A stretch of 64,000 bases of DNA from Unio delphinus. Lineage: Eukaryota; Mollusca; Bivalvia; Unionida; Unionidae. Each line of letters starts with the position of its first letter. The stretch's first letter is position 1. Shown here one piece after another: positions 58,701 through 64,000 of the stretch. The notes under the pieces are model-generated. The model saw only the letters and a list, made by a program, of their open reading frames with translations. It was not told the origin of the DNA and ran no database searches. The stretch spans positions 8,104,001 through 8,168,000 of the forward strand of contig JAQISU010000094.1 of NCBI GenBank assembly GCA_029339505.1. The letters run 5' to 3'. Position numbers and translations under genes: made by a program.

Positions 58701-61700
58701 CCAATACTAACTAGCAAAAAAATTTGGTTTCCCAATGCTAGTTAGTTTAAATTTATATACCTGGTTAAATCCTTGCTAGCAAAATCACCAACACTAATAA
58801 CAAAATTTGGTTTCCTAATGCTAGTTAGTTTAAATTTATATACAGTAGTCGCCCTCTTGAATGCCCCCCCCTGCTCCTTACGGCCAAAATACATTGGTAC
58901 TGATGAGTTTCTATTCAAAAGTACCCCTCACAAAAGGCCACCTCGCTAACATGACCAGAATTTTGGTGCAATAATATAAAAATTACCCCTCACAAGTGGC
59001 CGCATTATATTTTAATATGTATCCAGAGCCAGTATTGCATTCATAACATGTGTTAATTAGTCCAATTTGTTTCCCAATGTCAGGTTTTCACTACTGAAAG
59101 AAGTGTTGACTAAAATACATGTACTACTAAGTTTAATATTATATCATTTACGCCTCACCAGAAGCCATTTATTCCATAAAGCCTAGAAAGACTCAAATTT
59201 TAATCATTACAAAAGGTTAAGTACAAGAAATCAGATTAGACATACTGCTGTTATCAGAGATGTCCGGTTTAGTCACTGATAATTGTATAGATTACAATTA
59301 TTGAACAGTAGTTACAGATGAGAAGTGGCAGAATCGATGTACATACATAAGTCAGCAACAAAATGGTTTGATTGCCTTTATGGTTCCCTTAGTAGGATGT
59401 TGACCTTGTTCACCTTTGACAATTAGTGGCTATTGCTACTGAAAATAATTGTCAAGATAACAAATCCTCATGGCCATGAGGTCAAATCTACGTGATGTTA
59501 ATGGTACATATCTAAACTGTTTTGGTTTCTCTCACTTAGTATAAAGAATAATATGAAAACAATAAGTGTTAAGAAATGTATAAAAACATTTGGATATCAG
59601 ACTGCGACAAACAAATCACAGGACAAGATAGCTTCCTTTTAAAACACATGGCAATTTGTTTAAATGCAGAAAAATTGTTTTATAAGTCTTGTTGTTGGCA
59701 ACATTGGAATAAGTACAGTGTAACTGCAAAGAGATCAACATGTCAATGAGGAAAAGAAAATTCTTAATTTAGAAGAGAAAGTGAAAGTAATTCAACTGAC
59801 CGAAAAGGGGGAGAGTTTGAGAATCCTGGCAGAAACAACATCGTGAAAGATTGGGAAACAATTCTGCAGAAATGGGAAGGTGGAATGGATGGAGAAAGGA
59901 TGATTGTTAGAGCCAGCTGTTTGTATCCTAATTTGAATGACAAGGTTTTTAAATGGTCTTGCACAGAGCATGCTAAGGAAATTCCACTCGCCATATGACG
60001 ACATTACCGCAACTAACGAATGGTTGCACAGATTTCAAGTCCGACACAATATTAAGTATTCTGTCCTTAGTGGACAATCAGCTGATGTTAATAATGAAGT
60101 TGTTGAAGAGTGGAACAAAAGACTTAATGATATATGCAAGGGATATGACAAGGATATTTTTAATTGTGACGAGAACGGTTTGCTTCACATAATGCATGTG
60201 ATTTTGAAAAGAAAATATTAAATGCTTTAAAATTAAATGTAATTATGACTTTCTTGATATTTACTATTCGCATTTGTCATCCCCCTCTAAAAAGGTCACC
60301 GTCATTATAAGGCCACTTTCCTGCTGCAATAGGGGTGGCCCTATAGGGGTGACGACTTTACCTCAAGTAACGAGGAAGACTACTGTACCTGGTTTCATCC
60401 TTGCTAGGAAAATCACCAATACTAACTGACAACAAAATCTGGCTTCATAATGCTGGTTAGTTTAAATTTATATACCTGGTTTCATCCTTGCTAGCAGGAA
60501 CTGTGATAGCTTGGACACTGTGGAAGTAGGTCACATACAAGAATGGCTCCTGGTAAGCTGCAGATCATAAAATATGCGACATAATAAAAAGCAAATCATA
60601 AAATCATGTTAATTTAATGGAAAATATATAAAAATGAAACGAGAAATACAGAACGCTACAAATAGTCTCAGAAATACAAAATGGGTGATGATTTACCGGT
60701 ATGTGCATTGGTATTTTTTAAAAGGAGAGTTAAATAGAAACTTTTTTGGGTCATTAGAACTAGAAAAATAAATTGCCCCCACCCCATCACAGTATAAAGC
60801 AAAGAATAGATGAAACTATCTAGCATTGTTCATTTAGGCTATCAGTTTATTTGAACCACAGGTATGCCCTCAAACCACAAAAACTGATACCTACAAAAAG
60901 AAATTGACAGTATGGAAGGAAATAATTTTTGGAATTTAAAGTATACAAAAATCTGAGAGCTGCTGTAACTAATTAAACACTTTGTGCAGCTAAAAAAAAG
61001 CTTGACAGAAGGACTAGAAACTTTTCTGTTTTGATACGAATTTACCTGAATGTGTGTGTGTGTGTGTGTATCTGTGTGTCAAGCCGAGTTATGGTAAACA
61101 AGGTTCTTCTGTAAATTGATATTACTATGACGTTTTTCTGCTCTCTTTGGCAATTTTTGTTTAGTCTTTAGGCATAAGGATGACAACTGGGTAAGTATTT
61201 ACTTATACAAATATTCAATAATGAATATAGACAAATATGCATCAACAGGACAAGCATGAGTATTGCATTAGCGTATAATATGTCTGTCTCATCTTCAGTG
61301 CTTCAGATATTATATTCTAACAAAATTTACCTTGTGTGGATAAATTCTTTTATCGCCAAAAACTGCATAGAATATAAAGGATCAATAAAGAACAAATCTT
61401 GAATCAATCTTATAAAATCAGTTGAACGGTAGCTTTTCTTCTTACCAAACGAAAGGGGCAGACAACTCCATTTCATGTCAGCTGGTCGACTCCTCCGCCC
61501 TTTGCTGTCAACAAACACACCAAACTCTGAAATTTAGAAATGTTAGATTTTTATATGCACCATAAAAAATAGAAATGGGCAAGTGTTGTATATGTATATA
61601 GTATACATGAGGAAAACATTTATAATTGCTTTTAAACTTTATCAGACTCTGAAAATTTCTTCTAACACAAACAGAAGAAATAAATACCATTTCCCTTTCA

Positions 61701-61831
61701 ATATGTAGGAATGAGAGCACCCCAAATCTATCAGCACTTTTCAAGATGGAAACTTCTGACAATTTTAGTGCCTCAAAGCACAAAAGTAGAGGTTATCTGT
61801 GAGAGTTACTTCCCTTAGTGTGTCTGCGTGC

Positions 61832-61884
<53 letters not shown>

Positions 61885-62197
61885 GAGACTTTTTTTTTAA
61901 TTCAACCTCTTTGGCATTAACGAGATATGGGTCAAATTTATGTAATCCATTGTGTGTTGCTTATGATTGCACAGGTCTGTGTGTAGACCATAAAAAGTCC
62001 TATGGACACTCCAGAACAATAATGATAATAATATACATAACGAGTTTGTATGCATGGTTTCTTACCATGGAAACACAGCAAAAACTCCAGAGGCAGGCCT
62101 TCTGGTGATACCTTGACAACAGCAAGTGGAAAACTATTGTGGACAGCTGCACCAAAAGCAGCAAATGCTAGAGAGTTGTCCCTCTTGTCTACGAATT
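55639..62197 (-). CDS. CIT: Citron rho-interacting kinase homologue, C-terminal five exons (partial)
   Basis: Five exons join in phase to the last 200 residues of a protein that continues beyond the window. The sequence follows the C-terminal part of the citron homology (CNH) domain: [10 protein letters not shown] and [27 protein letters not shown], then [19 protein letters not shown], and [20 protein letters not shown]. These match vertebrate citron far better than the related MRCK kinases. Citron acts at the cleavage furrow and midbody in cytokinesis, binding Rho and scaffold proteins; here only the CNH end is visible. After CNH comes a basic, Ser-rich tail ([20 protein letters not shown]) ending in SSTTDL. 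TDL fits a class I PDZ ligand, as does the QSSV end of mammalian citron. Kinase and coiled-coil parts lie to the right of 64000. Confidence 0.9.
55766..57048 (-). other. Citron intron with 19/24-bp minisatellite
   Basis: At about 56090-56870 a minisatellite mixes two units, ACAATGCTAGATGATAAAG (19 bp) and ACAATGCAATGCTAGATGAT+AAAG (24 bp), in about 35 copies; an ATGCA slippage seems to separate them. The rest is AT-rich. Confidence 0.9.
57049..57231 (-). CDS. CIT: Citron homologue, CNH-end exon
   Basis: Acceptor TTTCTGCAG, donor GTCAGT; phase 2 in and out. It encodes about 60 residues with [20 protein letters not shown], which corresponds to the NPRYLG...GAIYLASSY block closing the vertebrate CNH domain, then a linker with [14 protein letters not shown]. 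Confidence 0.9.
57232..57614 (-). other. Citron intron, no recognised feature
   Basis: AT-rich sequence with no structure I can support. Confidence 0.4.
57615..57835 (+). mobile_element. tRNA-derived SINE, family A, copy 2
   Basis: Shares GACAGAGTGGTCTAAGGTGC (A-box region), GTCTCACCTCTGTCCATATA and the 3' core CCTCCACCAAATATACTGGA+TGCCATGTATAGGCTATCGTG with the copy at 1432-1672. It is inserted in the citron intron, antisense to the gene. Confidence 0.75.
57836..58690 (-). other. Citron intron, no recognised feature
   Basis: AT-rich; a short (GGT)n run lies at 58353-58370. Nothing else was seen. Confidence 0.45.
58843..60385 (+). mobile_element. Tigger/pogo-type DNA transposon, internally decayed, both ends present
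   Basis: Flanked by TA at 58841-58842 and 60386-60387. The left end is CAGTAGTCGCCCTCTTGAA and the right end, reverse-complemented, CAGTAGTCTTCCTCGTTAC: matching CAGTAGTC ends with weaker inner similarity. Sub-terminal GGCCAC motifs and the phrase CCCCTCACAA occur near the left end, with complementary-like motifs near the right. The interior at 59740-60215 carries a transposase relic. At 1.54 kb it is shorter than intact Tigger elements and cannot move by itself. Confidence 0.82.
59740..60215 (+). pseudogene. Tigger/pogo transposase fragment
   Basis: An initial ATG and KRK are followed, after a frameshift, by [20 protein letters not shown] (CENP-B-type N-terminal HTH). Then come [40 protein letters not shown] and [14 protein letters not shown], the last matching the first catalytic Asp region (FN.DETGL) of Tigger transposases. 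The frame ends soon after, so the rest of the DDE domain is missing. Confidence 0.82.
60476..60557 (-). CDS. CIT: Citron homologue, CNH exon
   Basis: Acceptor GATCTGCAG, donor GTATATA. It encodes [20 protein letters not shown] and PASKDET, equal to the YREPYLFVTHFNSLEVIEI block of vertebrate citron. Phase 1 in, phase 2 out. The donor and exon end are duplicated in the downstream intron. Confidence 0.92.
60558..61445 (-). other. Citron intron
   Basis: AT-rich, with a (TG)n run at about 61052-61068. No other feature was seen. Confidence 0.5.
61446..61526 (-). CDS. CIT: Citron homologue, CNH exon
   Basis: Acceptor AAATTTCAG, donor GTAAGAAG; phase 1 in and out. It encodes [20 protein letters not shown] and SCLPLSF, the FGVFVD...GRRSR..D.KW signature of the citron CNH domain. 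Confidence 0.93.
61527..62065 (-). other. Citron intron with TA/TG microsatellite
   Basis: A (TA)n then (TG)n compound tract lies at about 61832-61882. The motif GTTACTTCCCTTAG near 61805 is of the AGGGAGGTAA kind seen elsewhere in the window. Confidence 0.6.
62066..62197 (-). CDS. CIT: Citron homologue, first CNH exon visible in the window
   Basis: Acceptor TTATTGTCAG, donor GTAAGAAAC. It encodes 43 whole codons, including [10 protein letters not shown] and LEFLLCFH, matching NSFPVAIV.V and EYLLCFHEFG of vertebrate citron. It enters in phase 1, so an upstream exon must lie to the right. Confidence 0.92.
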
Positions 62198-62439
62198 CTG
62201 ACAATAAAAAAAGAATAGGATGGTGATATTTTGGAAGATTTGTGACGCTGTGATTGATATAAAATTGTGTTAGCTATTGTTAAATTTGAGATCTCTGATG
62301 CAACAATAATTATTAAATATTTTTATATTTTTTGAATTTTTCCTGATTTCTGTGACATTTCAAGCAATATAATGTAATACTTGTATATCTTACCAAATAA
62401 CATAATTATAAATTATCTGACAATAAAACAGATTTTACC

Positions 62440-63490
62440 ATCTTTCAGTTCACACAGTGAATGGAAAATGTGTCATACATTCTTAGTTCAAAGATACAAA
62501 CCCATGAGTGAATGGAGAAATGTAATATTTTTACAAAGAGATACCAACCCATGAGTAACTGGAAAAATGTAATATTCTTAGCTCAGAGAAGCCAACTCTT
62601 GAGTAAATGAAAAAAATAAGATACCAACCCATGAATGAATGGAAAATTGTCATACTCTGAGCTCAGAGAAGCCAAATCACGAGTGAATGGAAAATTTGTC
62701 ATATATTCTTAGCTCAGAGAAACCAATCAATTATTGAATGAAATAAATGTCATAAATTCTTAGCTCAGAGACGTCAATTCATGAATGAATGGAAAAATGT
62801 CATATATTCTTAAGTCAGAGATACCAATCAATTATTGAATGAAAAAAAATGTCATATTCTTAGCTCTCATATACCAACTCATGAGTGAAAGGAAAAATGT
62901 CATATATTCTTAACTCAGAGAAGCCAACTCATGAGTGAATGGAAAGTGTCATATATTCTTAGCTGAGAGATATCAACCCATGAGCAAATGGAAAAATGTC
63001 ATAATCTTAGCTCAGAGAAGTAATCTCATAAATGAATGGAAAGTGTGACATATATTCTTAGCTCAGTAATACCAACAAATGAGTGAATGGAAAATGTATC
63101 ATATATTCTTGGCTCTGATACAAACCAATGAGTGAATGGAAAATGTATCATATATTCTTGGCTCTGATACAAACCAATGAGTGAATGGAACGCTGTCATA
63201 TAGTCCAAGCACATAGATACCAACCCATGAGTGACTGGAAAAATGTCATTTATTTTTAGCTCAGATATACCAACCCATGAGTGAATGGAAAAATGTCATA
63301 TTATTAGCTCAGAGATCCCAACACTTAAATAAATGAATGGAAAATGTCATTCATAGCTCTGAGATACCAAATCCATGAGTGAATGGAAAATGTCATATAT
63401 TCTTAGCTCTGTGATACCAAATTCATGAGTGAATTGAAAATGTCATATATTCATAGTTCAATGATACCAACCCATGAATGAATGGTAAAA
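62440..63490 (-). repeat. About 50-bp minisatellite in a citron intron, about 20 units
   Basis: Unit AGCTCAGAGATACCAACCCA plus TGAGTGAATGGAAAAATGTC plus ATATATTCTT, with frequent small indels and point changes, so it is older or less homogenised than the 44-bp array. It ends just before the L2-like LINE. 62198-62439 is AT-rich without features. Confidence 0.9.
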
Positions 63491-63504
63491 TGTGTCATAT
63501 ATAT

Positions 63505-64000
63505 ATACTGCCCAGTTTCCAATCTCCATTCATAAAAAAAACTTTAGGAAAAAGTTGTTATAACCCAGCTTGTATCTTATCTGAATTCAAATGGTCCTTT
63601 TAGCAATGTACAGTCTGCATATCACCCTTGCCACAGTATTGAAACTACTCTTCTGAAAGTAGTTAATGACATTCTCTCTGCTTTGGATAGCGGAAAGATT
63701 ACAGTCCTCAACCACCTTGATTTGTCTGCAGCATTTGACACAATAGACCATGATATATTACTTCACTGTCTCCAGAATGTACTTGGCATTCACAATACAG
63801 CCTTACTATGGCTAAGTCCTATTTAGTCAATAGGACACAAATTGTGTCTGCAAATGGAATACACCCCAGCCCAGTTAATCTATGTTGTGGTGTTCCACAG
63901 GGGTCTGTTCTTGAACCTGTTAACTTCATTCTATACACTCAGCTGCTCTCAAGTGTCTTAGATCATCATCCAGTGTCTCACCAACTGTATGATGATGACA
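63505..64000 (+). mobile_element. L2/CR1-like LINE, copy 3, cut by the window edge
   Basis: The RT segment is nearly identical to 7540-7990: SAYHPCHS then TTLLKVVNDILSALDSGKIT, the AAFDTIDHDILLH block near 63735, GVPQGSV near 63893, and the start of the catalytic box as LYDDD at the very end, one Ala-to-Asp difference from LYADD. It is inserted next to a short (TA)n run at about 63497. Confidence 0.88.

Larger units (their letters stand above)
58690..60500 (-). repeat. About 93-bp tandem duplication carrying the splice donor of a citron exon, interrupted by a Tigger element
   Basis: The segment CTAGCAAGGATGAAACCAG|GTATATAAATTTAAACTA (gene strand; bar marks the donor) is genuine exon end plus donor at 60476/60475. 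It recurs with the same order of flanking sequence at about 60405-60386 and, with GATTTAACCAG, at about 58780-58755. The unit also includes the intronic GCTGGTTAGTTTAAATTTAT and CAATACTAACTGACAACAAA. Three copies, the leftmost incomplete, are discernible; the middle copy is split by the element at 58843-60385, which sits in its TATATA. Confidence 0.85.

Overview
The window looks like nuclear DNA from an animal, most likely a lophotrochozoan and quite possibly a mollusc. The grounds are two multi-exon animal genes with canonical GT-AG introns, AT-rich intergenic DNA, tRNA-derived SINEs, RTE- and L2/CR1-type LINEs, DIRS-like, hAT and Tigger relics, and very heavy minisatellite content. The mollusc assignment is inference from repeat style; no marker gene here fixes the species.

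Two host genes are supported, both on the minus strand. (1) A complete or nearly complete YDJC-type carbohydrate deacetylase runs from an ATG at 34021 to a stop at 8996-8998 in five exons (33838-34021, 21932-22068, 20880-20979, 14317-14494, 8996-9464). All junctions are GT-AG and in phase and give 355 residues spread over 25 kb. (2) The last five exons of a citron rho-interacting kinase homologue (62066-62197, 61446-61526, 60476-60557, 57049-57231, 55639-55765) encode the C-terminal 200 residues: the end of the CNH domain and a tail ending in a class I PDZ-ligand-like motif. The rest of that gene lies beyond the right edge.

Layout. 1-8.9 kb: a MITE, a SINE and three LINE pieces, two of them meeting at a (TA)n tract. 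9-34 kb: YDJC. Its introns hold a 57-bp minisatellite with dimeric structure (intron 4), a nearly full-length degenerate RTE LINE and a hAT transposase relic (intron 3), and about 9.5 kb of satellite in intron 1: a 32-bp array followed directly by a 24-bp-based superfamily that builds 48-bp dimers and a higher-order repeat of 1,637 bp. 34-55 kb: intergenic DNA with two DIRS-like retrotransposon relics, L2 and other LINE fragments, SINEs, a fold-back element, and 22-bp and 44-bp arrays. 55-64 kb: the citron 3' exons, a Tigger element with recognisable ends inserted in a tandem duplication that carries extra copies of a citron 5' splice site, a 50-bp array, and an L2 copy cut by the window edge.

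The two host genes have no evident functional link. No operon, CRISPR array, defence system or RNA gene was found. The distinctive features are the density and hierarchical organisation of minisatellites inside introns, and tandem duplications that begin at or next to splice donors.
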